Assembly: GCF_004762095.1 (NCBI RefSeq)
Contig: NZ_SIJH01000006.1
Location: 62,001 to 126,000 of the forward strand
Reading direction: 5' to 3'
DNA: 64,000 bases
From: Tabrizicola caldifontis
Lineage (GTDB): Bacteria > Pseudomonadota > Alphaproteobacteria > Rhodobacterales > Rhodobacteraceae
Shown one piece after another: positions 1 to 9,524 of the stretch. A model generated the notes under the pieces. The model saw only the letters and a program-made list of their open reading frames with translations. It made no database searches and was not told the DNA's origin. The translations under genes were made by a program, and so were the position numbers. Each line of letters begins with the position of its first letter. The first letter of the stretch is position 1.

Positions 1-987
1 CGTGAATCGGGCGATCATCTGCTGGCCGTGATCAACGACATCCTGGACCTTGCCAAGATCGAGGCGGGGCGTCTGGTACTGGACAGCCGCCCGCTGGATC
101 TTTGCAGCCTGGTCGATCGTGTCCTGGGCGTTCATCGCGTTCAGGCCGGGGAAAAGGGGCTTGCACTGCGTCTGGTTTGCCGGGGTGAGAAGCGCGACCA
201 GATCCGTCTGGGCGACGAGAAGCGGCTGGCGCAGATCCTGCACAACCTGGTCGGCAATGCCGTCAAGTTCACCGACCGCGGCGAGGTTTCGCTTTCGATC
301 GACGCAACGGACGCCGAGCGGCTGGTGATGGAGGTCGCCGATACCGGACCGGGCATGACAGAGGACGATCTGGAACAGGTCTTCGAGGAATTCACCCAGG
401 GCCAGGGCGGCCTGGCCCGGCAACACGGCGGCACCGGGCTGGGCCTGACGATCGTGCGGCGCCTTGCGCAGCTGATGGGGGGCGAGGTGGTGCTGTCCAG
501 CGCGCCCGGCCAGGGCCTTTCGGCGCGGGTTGAAGTTGGGCTGCCCCGGCACGAAGGCCCGTTCGAAGCGGGCGATGCGGCCCGGCTGCCCGACCTTGCC
601 GGCCTTCGGGTGCTGGCGGCCGAGGACAATGCAACCAACCGCATCATCCTGCACGGCGTGTTGCGCGCCTTGGGCATCGAGGCCGAGATCCTGCCGGATG
701 GCGCGTCCGCGATCCGGCGCTGGCAGCAGGCGCCCTTCGACGCCGTGCTTCTGGATATTGCCATGCCGGGCTGCGACGGGCTGGCAACGCTTTCTGCCAT
801 GCAGGCAGCGGCGCAGGCTACGGGGTGTGCGCCTCCGGTCGCGCTGGCCGTGACGGCGAACGCCATGACGCACCAGGTTCAGGACTACCGCGCGAAGGGT
901 TTTGCCGGTGTCGTGGCCAAGCCCTTGCAACCCGAAGACCTTGCCCGCGCGCTGATCGCCGCGCTGCCGTCGCTGCGAACCACCTGA
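1..987 (+). CDS. Hybrid sensor histidine kinase/response regulator, 5' end outside window
   Basis: The reading frame is open from base 1, so the protein starts upstream. The visible part opens in the dimerisation helix after the phospho-His (…NDILDLAKIEAG), followed by a HATPase domain with N box (LVGNAVKFTD), G1 box (ADTGPGM) and G2 box (GGTGLGL). A C-terminal receiver follows, with an acidic pair (AEDN), the phospho-acceptor Asp in LLDIAMP, the Thr-region VTAN and the switch Lys in AKPL. This is the BarA/ArcB-like hybrid layout. The H box, any sensor domains and the signal cannot be seen. No cognate output regulator is adjacent, and the next gene starts 191 bases downstream on the same strand. 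Confidence 0.9.
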   Translation, partial: RESGDHLLAVINDILDLAKIEAGRLVLDSRPLDLCSLVDRVLGVHRVQAGEKGLALRLVCRGEKRDQIRLGDEKRLAQILHNLVGNAVKFTDRGEVSLSIDATDAERLVMEVADTGPGMTEDDLEQVFEEFTQGQGGLARQHGGTGLGLTIVRRLAQLMGGEVVLSSAPGQGLSARVEVGLPRHEGPFEAGDAARLPDLAGLRVLAAEDNATNRIILHGVLRALGIEAEILPDGASAIRRWQQAPFDAVLLDIAMPGCDGLATLSAMQAAAQATGCAPPVALAVTANAMTHQVQDYRAKGFAGVVAKPLQPEDLARALIAALPSLRTT

Positions 988-1178
988 AAGCGCCGCGGGC
1001 TGTCCCGTCGGGGCAAGGCGGGGCCAGCCCTCCGCCCCCGGTCGGATTGCGAAATCGGCTTTGACAGGACGATCGACCACGGCGAAACATTGGCCTGTTG
1101 CTTCGGAGATGTCGCAATGCCTTGCCTGCAATTTTCCCTTGCCTGCGACGGGACGGCCCCGCTTCCGGTGATGGACGC

Positions 1179-2057
1179 ATGACCGACCCGATCGCGCGCG
1201 CCCTTTCCCTGCCGATCTGGACCGGCACGCCCCGCGCCGAACCCCTTGGCGGCGGAATCACGAATCTGAATGTTCTCGTCACCGATGCCAGAGGCCGCGC
1301 CGTGGTGCGCATCGGCGACGACATTCCCGTGCACCAGATCATGCGCTTCAACGAACTGGCCGCCAGCCGTGCGGCGCATGCTGCCGGGGTCTCGCCCGCC
1401 GTCCTGCACCATGAGCCCGGCGCGCTGGTGATCGACTTTGTCGCCAGCCGCACGATGAGCGCCGAGGATCTGCGCGACCAGGAGATGCTAGAACAGGCGC
1501 TTGCCTTGGTCATGCATGCGCACCGCGACATTCCGCGCCACCTGCGCGGCCCGGCGCTGACCTTCTGGGTCTTCCATGTCCTGCGCGACTATGCCGCCAC
1601 GCTGAAGGAGGGCCGCTCTCCTCATCGCCCGGCGCTTGCCGGCCTGCTGGACGAGGCGGCCGAGCTGGAACGGGCCGTCGGGCGGATCGAGCTGGTCTTC
1701 GGCCACAATGATCTTCTGCCCGCGAACTTCCTGCACGACGGCACCCGAATGTGGCTGATCGACTGGGACTATGCCGGCTGGGGGTCGCCCCTGTTCGACC
1801 TTGGGGGGCTTGCGGCGAATGCGGGCCTCGACATGACGCAGGAAGAATGGCTTCTAGCCGCCTACTATGGCACCTCGCCCGATGCCGACCTGTGGCGCCG
1901 CTACCGCGCGATGAAGGCGGCGGCGGCGCTGCGTGAGGCAATGTGGTCGATGGTGCAGGAAATCCATTCCGACCTCGACTTCGATTATGCCGCCTATACG
2001 GCCGGCTACCTTGACACCTACCGTGCGGCGCTGGCCGCCTTCAGGATTCTGCCATGA
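1179..2057 (+). CDS. Choline/ethanolamine kinase-like phosphotransferase
   Basis: A 292-residue protein of the aminoglycoside/choline phosphotransferase (APH/ChoK) fold. The Brenner-type catalytic motif reads GHNDLLPANF and is followed by the metal-binding DWD in LIDWDYAGWG. The N-terminal glycine-rich stretch GGGITN fits the nucleotide loop. I chose the ATG at 1179; the open frame extends upstream to 1098 but with non-family sequence. Its stop overlaps the start of the flavoprotein gene (ATGA at 2054), so the two are translationally coupled. The family phosphorylates small hydroxylated amines; with a dimethylglycine/sarcosine-type oxidase next door, choline or a related amino alcohol is a reasonable but unproven substrate. 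Confidence 0.8.
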   Translation: MTDPIARALSLPIWTGTPRAEPLGGGITNLNVLVTDARGRAVVRIGDDIPVHQIMRFNELAASRAAHAAGVSPAVLHHEPGALVIDFVASRTMSAEDLRDQEMLEQALALVMHAHRDIPRHLRGPALTFWVFHVLRDYAATLKEGRSPHRPALAGLLDEAAELERAVGRIELVFGHNDLLPANFLHDGTRMWLIDWDYAGWGSPLFDLGGLAANAGLDMTQEEWLLAAYYGTSPDADLWRRYRAMKAAAALREAMWSMVQEIHSDLDFDYAAYTAGYLDTYRAALAAFRILP

Positions 2058-4483
2058 CCGATTTTCCTTCCACCGCCCGCGCCGTCGTCATCGGCGGCGG
2101 CATCGTCGGCTGTTCCGTCGCCTATCACCTGGGCAAGCTGGGTTGGACCGACACCGTGCTTCTGGAACGGAAGAAGCTGACTTCCGGCACCACCTTCCAT
2201 GCCGCCGGACTGGTCGGGCAGTTGCGCACTTCGGCCAACATCACCCAGCTTCTGGGCCATTCCGTTGCCCTTTACCGCACGCTCGAGGCCGAGACCGGGT
2301 TGCAGACCGGCTGGAAGATGAACGGCGGCCTGCGCCTGGCCTGTAATGCCGACCGCTGGACCGAGGTGAAACGCCAGGCCACGACGGCTCATTCCTTCGG
2401 GCTGGAGATGCACCTTCTGACGCCGAAAGAGGCGCAGGATCTGTGGCCGCTGATGACGATCGACGATGTGGTTGGCGCGGCCTACCTGCCGACCGACGGC
2501 CAGGCGAACCCTTCGGACATCACCCAGTCACTGGCCAAGGGTGCCCGCATGGCCGGGGTGCGCATCTTCGAGGACACCCCTGTCACCCGGATTCTTGTCG
2601 AAGATGGCCGGATCAAGGGGGTTGAGACACCCTTCGGCACCATCGCATGCGAAAAGGTCGTCTGCTGCGCCGGACAGTGGACCCGCGATCTGGCCGCGAC
2701 CGTGGGGGTCAACGTGCCGCTGGTCAGTGTCGAACATCAGTACATGATCACCGAGCGGATCGAGGGCGTCACCCCGACCCTGCCCACGCTGCGCGACCCC
2801 GACCGGCGCACCTACTGGAAGGAAGAGGTCGGGGGCCTTGTCTGGGGGGGCTATGAGCCGAACCCTAAGCCCTGGGCGGTAAAGGGCATTCCGGAAGGCT
2901 TTCATTTCGAAACACTGACGCCGGATTTCGATCATTACGCACAATTCATGGACGATGCCATCGCTCGGGTTCCGGCGCTGGCCCATGCAGGGGTCAAGCA
3001 GCTGCTGAACGGGCCGGAAAGCTTTACCCCCGACGGCAACTTCATCCTGGGCGAGGCCCCGGAACTGCGCAACTTCTATGTCGGCGCAGGATTCAATGCC
3101 TTCGGCATCGCCTCGGGTGGCGGGGCGGGCATGGCGCTGGCGGAATGGGTGGCAAAGGGTGAACCGCCCTTCGACCTGTGGCCTGTCGACATTCGCCGCT
3201 TCGGCCCTCCGCACCGGGTGACTGACTATGTCCGAACCCGCACGCTGGAAGCCTATGCCAAGCACTACACCATCGCCTGGCCCGCCGAGGAAATGCGCTC
3301 GGCCCGGCCGCTACGCCGCTCTCCGCTTTACGCCCATCTGAAGGCGGCCGGTGCCTGCTTTGGCGAGAAGCTGGGCTGGGAACGTCCGAACTGGTTCGCT
3401 GGCCCGGGCGAAGAGGCCGTGGACCGCTATTCGATGGCCCGACCTGGCTGGCATGAGGCCGTTGGCCGCGAACACCGCGCGGCGCGAGAGCATGCGGTGC
3501 TGATCGACCAGACCAGCTTCGCCAAGTTCCGCCTGACCGGCCGCGATGCGGCCGGGGCGCTGAACCGGATCGCGGCGGGCAATGTCGACCGGGCGGAAGG
3601 CAGCCTGACCTACACCCAGATGCTGAACGCGAAAGGCGGGATCGAATGCGACCTGACCATCGCCCGGCTGGGGCCGCGCGAGTTCTACATCGTTACCGGA
3701 ACCGGCTTTGCCACGCATGATTTCGATTGGATTTCCAGGAATTTGCAGGGCGAGGTTCACCTTTCCGACATCACGTCGTCGATGGCTGTCCTGTCGCTGA
3801 TGGGGCCGACGTCGCGCGAGATCCTGTCGCGCCATTCGCCGGATGACCTGTCGAACGCCGCCTTCCCCTTCGGCACGGCCCGCTGGATTTCTGTCGCCGG
3901 CTGCGCGGTTCTGGCGCTGCGTGTGACCTACGTCGGCGAGCTTGGCTGGGAGCTGCACATGCCGGTTGAGGTGGCGGTGACCGTGTATGAGGCCCTGATG
4001 TCAGGCGAGGGCGCACCGGTGCTGGCCGGCTACCGCGCGATCGAGACGCTGCGGCTGGAAAAGGGCTATCGCGCGTGGGGGGCGGATATCGGGCCGGACC
4101 ACACCCCGGTCGAGGCAGGCCTTGCCTGGGCGGTGAAGATGAAGTCGGGCATCGATTTCATCGGCCGCCAGGCCGTGGCGGCGCAACTGGCCGAAGGGGT
4201 GAAGAAGCGTCTGGCCACCTTCACTGCCGATCCGTCGGTCGTGCTGCTTGGCCGCGAGACGATCTATCGCAATGGCCAGCGCGTGGGCTGGCTGTCGTCT
4301 GGCGGCTATGGCCACACGGTCGGGAAAAGCATCGGCATGGGCTATGTCCGCCACCCGGACGGGGTAACGGAAGATTTTGTCCTGTCGGGCAGTTACGAGC
4401 TGGAAGTCGCATCGGAACGGGTGCCAGCCCAGGTGACGTTGGCGCCACTTTACGATCCGCTGAACCACAGGGTGAAGGGGTGA
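2054..4483 (+). CDS. Dimethylglycine/sarcosine dehydrogenase-type FAD protein with GcvT domain
   Basis: An 809-residue protein with two parts. Residues 1-400 are a DAO-type FAD oxidoreductase with dinucleotide motif VIGGGIVGC and SGTTFHAAGL, where His49 matches the His that binds FAD covalently in DMGDH and SARDH. The C-terminal half is a glycine-cleavage T-protein (aminomethyltransferase) domain, with YVGELGWELH and the EAGLAWAVK region, and a C-terminal barrel. Such enzymes oxidise an N-methyl group and hand the formaldehyde-level carbon to tetrahydrofolate as 5,10-methylene-THF. Dimethylglycine, sarcosine or another N-methyl amine are all possible; the substrate cannot be fixed from sequence. 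A hairpin follows the stop codon. Confidence 0.88.
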   Translation: MTDFPSTARAVVIGGGIVGCSVAYHLGKLGWTDTVLLERKKLTSGTTFHAAGLVGQLRTSANITQLLGHSVALYRTLEAETGLQTGWKMNGGLRLACNADRWTEVKRQATTAHSFGLEMHLLTPKEAQDLWPLMTIDDVVGAAYLPTDGQANPSDITQSLAKGARMAGVRIFEDTPVTRILVEDGRIKGVETPFGTIACEKVVCCAGQWTRDLAATVGVNVPLVSVEHQYMITERIEGVTPTLPTLRDPDRRTYWKEEVGGLVWGGYEPNPKPWAVKGIPEGFHFETLTPDFDHYAQFMDDAIARVPALAHAGVKQLLNGPESFTPDGNFILGEAPELRNFYVGAGFNAFGIASGGGAGMALAEWVAKGEPPFDLWPVDIRRFGPPHRVTDYVRTRTLEAYAKHYTIAWPAEEMRSARPLRRSPLYAHLKAAGACFGEKLGWERPNWFAGPGEEAVDRYSMARPGWHEAVGREHRAAREHAVLIDQTSFAKFRLTGRDAAGALNRIAAGNVDRAEGSLTYTQMLNAKGGIECDLTIARLGPREFYIVTGTGFATHDFDWISRNLQGEVHLSDITSSMAVLSLMGPTSREILSRHSPDDLSNAAFPFGTARWISVAGCAVLALRVTYVGELGWELHMPVEVAVTVYEALMSGEGAPVLAGYRAIETLRLEKGYRAWGADIGPDHTPVEAGLAWAVKMKSGIDFIGRQAVAAQLAEGVKKRLATFTADPSVVLLGRETIYRNGQRVGWLSSGGYGHTVGKSIGMGYVRHPDGVTEDFVLSGSYELEVASERVPAQVTLAPLYDPLNHRVKG

Positions 4484-4487
4484 GCCC

Positions 4488-4508
4488 GCCCCGGCCATGA
4501 TCCGGGGC
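4488..4508. terminator. Hairpin between convergent flavoprotein and scfR genes
   Basis: A perfect 7-bp inverted repeat GCCCCGG/CCGGGGC with a 7-nt loop lies 5 bases after the flavoprotein stop codon and before the end of the convergent regulator gene. There is no U tract, so if it terminates transcription it is not a classical intrinsic terminator. Confidence 0.45.
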
Positions 4509-4558
4509 CTCGCCTCACACCAGAGGTTCAGGATCAGGTCCGGGGGGTGAAGGCGGCG

Positions 4559-5950
4559 CTATCCGTCGAACCGGGTCGCCCCACGCCGTCTTACATCGAC
4601 TGGCTGGGTCAGTACCACCGCCTGATGCGCGCGCTGGTCGCAGTTCGCGCGCGGGCAGATGCGGCAGTTGATGCCGATCGGCACCATCCTTGCGCTGGGA
4701 AGCGAGAAACCCTCGGCATAGCCGATCTCTGCAGCGTGGTCGATCGTGCAGCCCATGGCAACGGCCAGCCGGTTATCCTGCGCGTGGCGAATCCAGGTCG
4801 GCCGGTCAACGGTGCGGGAAAATACGAAATACTGGGATTTGTCCGGCATCTCGACGAATTGCGGAACGATCTTGCCGGGTGTTCTGAAGCTGGTATGCAC
4901 ATCGAGCCGGGGGCAGGCACCGCCATATTCGGCCAGGTGGAAGTCGGTCGCGTTGAAGCGCTTGGTCACGTTGCCGCCCTTGTCGATACGCAGGAAGAAG
5001 AACGGGACACCCTGCGCACCTTCGCGTTGCAGCGTGGTGGCGCGGTGGCAGGCCTGCTCGAAGCTGACGCCGAAGCGGGTGGCGATGTGGTCGAGGTCAT
5101 ATTTCGTCGCCCGCGCCTCGGCCAGAAAGGCGGCGTAGGGCATCAGCACCGCGGCAGCGAAATAGTTCGCCAGTTCCACCCGCAACCGCGCTACCCCGCG
5201 CGGGTCGCTAATGCCCGAACGGTCCACGATGCCGTCCAGCAGCGCGCGCTGTTCCAGAAGCCCGCACATGTGGACCAGCTGGAAAGTGCGGTTGGTGTGG
5301 TCCATCGCCTCGGACAACAGGATCTCGCGGCGCGCCTCGTCATATTGGCGCAGCGTGTCGGGCAGTTCCTCTACCCGCGCGAGCCGCACCGCGATGCCCA
5401 GCCGGTCGCGCAGGCGCGCCTTTAGCGCGGTATAGACCTCGTCCCGTTCGACCGGGGTTTCCCAGAAGCGTTCGGCTGCCTCTTCCAGTTCGCGAAAGTA
5501 GTTGCGATGGCGGCGGAAGACCGTGTGGACTGCGGCCTCGGGTGTTGGGGCAATCGTGGCGGTTTCACCCTCGTTCAGGGCCAGAAGCTGGTCATTCGCC
5601 GCCTGGAAGGCCCGATGCAGCCGAAGGAAGGCGCTGGCAAGGTCGGGAGAATGCACCAGAGCAGCACGAAGTTGCGGCAGATCGGGGCGGATGTCGAAGA
5701 TTGGATCCTGCAAGGCCGCACGCAGGTCGGCCAGCTGGCTGGCCCCGTCTTCCTCCACGATCTCGCGCCAGTCGACGCCGTAGGCTTCGAAAAGCCGCAG
5801 AAGAACCTGGACTGAAACGGATCTTTCGTTGTTTTCCAGAAGGTTGACGTAAGAGGCGCTGATTCCCAGCTTGCGTGCCATGGTGCCTTGCGTCTCGCCC
5901 CGCTCCAACCGAAGGCGCCGCAGATGCGGGCCGATGAAGGTTTTCTGCAT
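4559..5950 (-). CDS. ScfR-family XRE transcriptional regulator (RamB/PccR-like)
   Basis: A 463-residue protein with an XRE helix-turn-helix at residues 8-45 (MQKTFIGPHLRRLR start, then SASYVNLLENNERS). It continues with the IrrE-like central region (FQLVHMCGLLEQ, ANYFAAAVLMPY) and the Cys-rich C-terminal DUF2083-type domain (CRICPRANCDQR). The central region lacks an intact HExxH motif, so protease activity is not expected. This is the short-chain fatty acyl-CoA regulator family, whose known members sense acyl-CoA and control acetate/propionate genes. I prefer the ATG at 5950 over the upstream GTG at 5962 because family proteins begin MQKTF. No clear ribosome site precedes either, so a leaderless mRNA is possible. 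Its divergence from sgaA points to control of the serine-cycle operon. Confidence 0.85.
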   Translation of the reverse strand: MQKTFIGPHLRRLRLERGETQGTMARKLGISASYVNLLENNERSVSVQVLLRLFEAYGVDWREIVEEDGASQLADLRAALQDPIFDIRPDLPQLRAALVHSPDLASAFLRLHRAFQAANDQLLALNEGETATIAPTPEAAVHTVFRRHRNYFRELEEAAERFWETPVERDEVYTALKARLRDRLGIAVRLARVEELPDTLRQYDEARREILLSEAMDHTNRTFQLVHMCGLLEQRALLDGIVDRSGISDPRGVARLRVELANYFAAAVLMPYAAFLAEARATKYDLDHIATRFGVSFEQACHRATTLQREGAQGVPFFFLRIDKGGNVTKRFNATDFHLAEYGGACPRLDVHTSFRTPGKIVPQFVEMPDKSQYFVFSRTVDRPTWIRHAQDNRLAVAMGCTIDHAAEIGYAEGFSLPSARMVPIGINCRICPRANCDQRAHQAVVLTQPVDVRRRGATRFDG

Positions 5951-5977
5951 ACTGTCGCACACAAATCGGGATCTGTC

Positions 5978-6015
5978 AGATTTACAATATTACTGAAAAT
6001 ACCTTCTGTAAATCT
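5978..6015. promoter_or_regulatory. Long perfect inverted repeat, probable ScfR operator
   Basis: AGATTTACA at 5978-5986 and its exact complement TGTAAATCT at 6007-6015 are separated by 20 AT-rich bases. The repeat sits in the 143-base divergent region between the scfR gene and sgaA. Autoregulated ScfR proteins bind repeated A/T-rich half-sites near their own promoters, so this is the natural operator for the divergent regulator. The same TGTAAAT core recurs before the second ScfR gene. Confidence 0.6.
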
Positions 6016-6093
6016 TCGCATTCACAGCTAGACCCGCTTTGCCTTTGCACATCTTCCGGGCGATGGCAGGGGTGGTGCAAACGGAGGAGACCC

Positions 6094-7290
6094 ATGCGCA
6101 CCGGCATCAATCACCTTTTCATTCCCGGCCCGACCAATGTTCCCGAACCTGTCCGCCGCGCGATGAACGTGGCGATGGAGGACCAGCGCGGACCTGAATT
6201 CGGCGCCTTCGTTCTGGGAATCCTTGCCGACCTGAAGCGCGTCTTCCGGACGGGGACTGCGCGGGTGATGCTTTTTCCCGGCTCGGGCACGGGGGCATGG
6301 GAGGCGGCGATCACCAATACCCTGAACCCCGGCGACCGGGTGCTGATGGCGCGGCACGGCCAGTTCTCGACCCTCTGGGCGGAAATGGCCACGCGGCTGG
6401 GCCTTGATGTCGAGGTGATCGATGTCGCGTGGGGGGCCGGCGCGCCGGTGTCAGAGTTCGCCCGCCGCCTGGCCGCCGACCGAAAGGGCGCGATCAAGGC
6501 GGTCTTCGTGACCCACAACGAAACCGCAACCGGCGTGACCAGTGACGTGGCTGCCGTGCGCAAGGCGCTGGATGATTGCTTTCATGATGCGCTGCTGTTC
6601 GTGGATGGCGTCTCCTCGGTGGGCTCCATCGACTTCCGCATGGATGACTGGGGTGTGGACCTGGCCGTGACCGGCAGTCAGAAGGGCCTGATGTGCCCGG
6701 CCGGTCTGGGTATCCTTGCGGTCAGTCAGAAGGCGCTCAAGGCGTCAGAGAGCGCGACCCTTCGCCGTGCCTATTTCGAATTCCGTGACTTTGCCATGAC
6801 GGCGGAAACCGGCTATTTTCCCTACACCCCGCCAACGCAGATCCTGCACGGGTTGCGTGTCGCACTGGACCGCATCCATGCCGAAGGGCTGGACAATGTC
6901 ATCGCCCGTCATGCCCGCCTGGCCGAGGGCGTGCGACGCGGCGTGGCGGCGTGGGGCCTGCAGACCTGTGCCGAGCATCCTTCGCTTGCGTCTAATACGG
7001 TGACGGCGATCAGGGTGCCCGAAGGGGTGGACGCGCGCGAGGTGATCCGCATCGGCCATGCCCGTTACAACACATCGTTCGGGTCGGGCCTTGCGCGGCT
7101 TGCCGGCAAGGTGTTCCGCATCGGGCATCTGGGTGACCTCAACGAAGGCATGTGCCTCACGGCGCTTGCGGTGGCCGAAATGGCGCTGGTCGAGGCCGGC
7201 GCGGATGTCAAGCTGGGGTCGGGCGTTGCTGCAGCGCAGGCCTGGTATGCGCAATCTGCGCCTGCTCAGGCCCTGATGGCGGCGGAATAA
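6094..7290 (+). CDS. sgaA: Serine--glyoxylate aminotransferase
   Basis: A 398-residue class V PLP aminotransferase. The PLP lysine is Lys197 in GSQKGLM, with NETATGVTS and VDGVSSVGS upstream as in methylotroph SgaA. It converts serine plus glyoxylate to hydroxypyruvate plus glycine in the serine cycle. A good ribosome site (ggaggag) precedes the ATG. It is the first gene of sgaA-mclA-mtkA-mtkB. The related aspartate-glyoxylate aminotransferase BhcA is similar in fold, but the other bhc genes are absent and the neighbours are serine-cycle genes, so SgaA is favoured. Hydroxypyruvate reductase, glycerate kinase and PEP carboxylase genes are not in the window. Confidence 0.88.
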   Translation: MRTGINHLFIPGPTNVPEPVRRAMNVAMEDQRGPEFGAFVLGILADLKRVFRTGTARVMLFPGSGTGAWEAAITNTLNPGDRVLMARHGQFSTLWAEMATRLGLDVEVIDVAWGAGAPVSEFARRLAADRKGAIKAVFVTHNETATGVTSDVAAVRKALDDCFHDALLFVDGVSSVGSIDFRMDDWGVDLAVTGSQKGLMCPAGLGILAVSQKALKASESATLRRAYFEFRDFAMTAETGYFPYTPPTQILHGLRVALDRIHAEGLDNVIARHARLAEGVRRGVAAWGLQTCAEHPSLASNTVTAIRVPEGVDAREVIRIGHARYNTSFGSGLARLAGKVFRIGHLGDLNEGMCLTALAVAEMALVEAGADVKLGSGVAAAQAWYAQSAPAQALMAAE

Positions 7291-7308
7291 AACAGGAAAG
7301 TCAATACG

Positions 7309-8247
7309 ATGAGCCACACTCTTCACCCGCTGCGCCGGCAGCGGCTTCAGCGGTCTGAACTTGCCGTTCCGGCCTCGAACCCCTCGATGATCGACAAGGC
7401 GGCCGAAGGACCTGCGGATTACGTCTTTCTGGACCTCGAGGATGCGGTCGCCCCGCCCGAGAAGGAGCAGGCGCGCCGGAACTGCATTCAGGCGCTGAAC
7501 GACATCGACTGGGCGGCGAAAGGCAAGACCGTCAGCGTGCGGATCAACGGTCTTGATACCCACTACATGTATCGCGACGTGGTCGATGTGATGGAGCAGG
7601 CAGGAGACCGGGTGCATACCCTGCTGGTGCCCAAGGTGGGCGTGCGCGACGATCTTTACATGGTCGAGGCGATGGTCAATCAGATCGAGCAGGCCAGGGG
7701 CTACCGCACCCGCGTGGGCCTAGAGGCGTTGATCGAGACGGCCCTTGGCATGGCGAATGTCGAGACAATCGCCCAGTTTGGCGGCCGGCTGGAGGCGCTG
7801 CATTTCGGCGTGGCGGACTATGCCGCCAGCATGCGGGCACGTACGGTAAACATCGGCGGTCTGAATCCGATGTATCCGGGCGACCAGTGGCACGCCGCGA
7901 TCAGCCGCATGGTCATTGCCTGCCGCGCCTATGGTCTGCGCGCCATCGACGGCCCCTTCGGTGATTTTTCCGACCCCGAGGGCTACAGGGACGCTGCGCG
8001 CCGCGCGGCCGCCCTGGGCTGCGAGGGGAAATGGGCGATCCACCCCAGTCAGGTCGCCCTTGCGAACGAGGTGTTCAGTCCGACGGATGCCGAGGTCACG
8101 AAGGCCCGCCGCATCATCGAGGAACTGAAACTGGCCGAGGCGCAGGGGAAGGGAGCCGCAAGCCTCGACGGCAAGATGATCGACGCCGCCAGCGAGAAGA
8201 TGGCGCGCAACGTGCTGGTGATCGCCGAGGCGATCGCGGCGCAGTAG
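7309..8247 (+). CDS. mclA: L-malyl-CoA/beta-methylmalyl-CoA lyase
   Basis: A 312-residue HpcH/HpaI-fold C-C lyase close to Methylobacterium MclA (SELAVPASNP, LDLEDAVAPP, INGLDTHYMYRDVVD, RAYGLR.IDGPFGDFSDPEGY). Arg78, Glu143 (LIETALGMAN) and Asp170 (FGVADYAAS) fit the CoA/substrate and Mg sites of the family. It splits malyl-CoA into acetyl-CoA and glyoxylate, the step that regenerates glyoxylate for SgaA. It looks more like serine-cycle MclA than Rhodobacter Mcl1 of the ethylmalonyl-CoA pathway. It starts 18 bases after sgaA. Confidence 0.9.
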   Translation: MSHTLHPLRRQRLQRSELAVPASNPSMIDKAAEGPADYVFLDLEDAVAPPEKEQARRNCIQALNDIDWAAKGKTVSVRINGLDTHYMYRDVVDVMEQAGDRVHTLLVPKVGVRDDLYMVEAMVNQIEQARGYRTRVGLEALIETALGMANVETIAQFGGRLEALHFGVADYAASMRARTVNIGGLNPMYPGDQWHAAISRMVIACRAYGLRAIDGPFGDFSDPEGYRDAARRAAALGCEGKWAIHPSQVALANEVFSPTDAEVTKARRIIEELKLAEAQGKGAASLDGKMIDAASEKMARNVLVIAEAIAAQ

Positions 8248-8261
8248 GTCGCTCATCCCTT

Positions 8262-8306
8262 CCTTGCGGGCGGTCTCGCCGAGGTCAGCGCGGAGCGCCC
8301 GCAAGG
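8262..8306. repeat. Intergenic palindromic repeat (CCTTGCGGG family), copy 1
   Basis: CCTTGCGGGCG at 8262-8272 and its perfect complement CGCCCGCAAGG at 8296-8306 enclose a 23-base spacer. It lies in the 93-base gap between mclA and mtkA. The same CCTTGCGGG arm forms the core of a longer palindrome after coxM at 25029. Both copies follow a stop codon by a few bases, so this looks like a small dispersed palindromic element. Confidence 0.6.
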
Positions 8307-8340
8307 CAGCGACAAGCGGCAGCATGGAGGAGGAACCACG

Positions 8341-9513
8341 ATGGACATCCACGAATACCAGGCCAAGGAAATCCTTGCCCGTTTTGGTGTGCCGGTACCG
8401 CGCGGTGGGCTGGCCTACAGCCCCGAACAGGCAGGTTATCGGGCGCGGGAACTGGGCGGCAGCGCCTGGGTGGTGAAGGCGCAGATCCACTCCGGCGGTC
8501 GGGGGGCGGCCGGAGGCGTGAAGCTGTGCCGCGACGAACATGAGGTCGCCAGTTTCGCCGCAAGCCTGTTCGGCAAGCAGCTTGTCACCAAGCAGACCGA
8601 CGCGAACGGCAAGGGCGTCTATCGCCTGTGGATCGAGGCGGCCAGCGACATTGCCCGCGAGATGTATCTGGGCTTCGTCCTCGACCGGAAATCCGAGCGG
8701 ATCATGATCGTCGCCTCGGCGCACGGGGGGATGGAGATCGAGGATCTGGCCGAATCCGACCCGGAATCGTTGCGACGCATGACCATTGACCCCGCCGTTG
8801 GCCTGACCGAGTTCCAGGCGCGCGAACTGGCCTTCCAGCTGGGCCTGAAAGGCGGCCAGATCGCCCAGATGGTGACGATCCTGAAGGCCTGCTACCGCGC
8901 CTACCGCGACCTTGACGCGGTTATGGTGGAAATAAACCCGCTGGTTATCACCGGGTCGGGCGACCTGGTGGCACTGGATGCGAAGATGTCTTTTGATACC
9001 CACGCCTTGTTCAGGCAACCTCAGGTGGCCGAACTGCGCGACCGCAGCCAGGAAGACCCGCGGGAAAGCACCGCAGGCGACCATGGTCTGGCCTATGTAG
9101 GGCTGGAGGGCGACATCGGCTGCATCATCAACGGTGCAGGGTTGGCGATGGCCACGATGGACATGATCAAGCTGGCCGGGGGGGAACCCGCCAATTTCCT
9201 GGACATCGGCGGTGGCGCCAGCCCCGAGCGCGTGGTCAAGGCCTTCCAGACCGTTCTGGCCGACCGGAACGTGTCGGTCGTGCTGGTCAATATCTTCGCG
9301 GGCATCAACCGGTGTGACTGGGTGGCCGAGGGCGTGGTCACCGCCTACCGCCAGCTTGGTCTGTCGTTGCCCGTCATCGTGCGCCTTGCGGGCACCAATG
9401 TCGAGGAAGGCCGCCGGATCATCGACCAGTCCGGCCTGCCGCTGATTTCCGCAGACACTCTGGCCGAAGCCGCCGCCGCGGCCGTCGCCGCCCGCCCCCG
9501 CAAAGCCGCCTGA
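8341..9513 (+). CDS. mtkA: Malate--CoA ligase (malate thiokinase) beta subunit
   Basis: A 390-residue ATP-grasp protein of the succinyl-CoA synthetase beta family (starts [51 protein letters not shown]). Malate thiokinase and succinyl-CoA synthetase beta chains are alike in sequence. Position between mclA and mtkB, and close match to methylotroph MtkA, decide for malate. It forms malyl-CoA from malate, CoA and ATP with MtkB, supplying MclA. A strong ggaggagg ribosome site precedes the ATG. Confidence 0.9.
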   Translation: MDIHEYQAKEILARFGVPVPRGGLAYSPEQAGYRARELGGSAWVVKAQIHSGGRGAAGGVKLCRDEHEVASFAASLFGKQLVTKQTDANGKGVYRLWIEAASDIAREMYLGFVLDRKSERIMIVASAHGGMEIEDLAESDPESLRRMTIDPAVGLTEFQARELAFQLGLKGGQIAQMVTILKACYRAYRDLDAVMVEINPLVITGSGDLVALDAKMSFDTHALFRQPQVAELRDRSQEDPRESTAGDHGLAYVGLEGDIGCIINGAGLAMATMDMIKLAGGEPANFLDIGGGASPERVVKAFQTVLADRNVSVVLVNIFAGINRCDWVAEGVVTAYRQLGLSLPVIVRLAGTNVEEGRRIIDQSGLPLISADTLAEAAAAAVAARPRKAA

Positions 9514-9524
9514 CGGAGGAACCC

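Noticed and set aside
4547-5425. 292-codon plus-strand frame opposite the first ScfR gene
   Set aside because: Antisense to a well-supported regulator; composition is that of a shadow frame.
8262-8306. Rho-independent terminator between mclA and mtkA
   Set aside because: The stem has a 23-base loop, no U tract, and lies inside what must be one operon; it is better described as a palindromic repeat.
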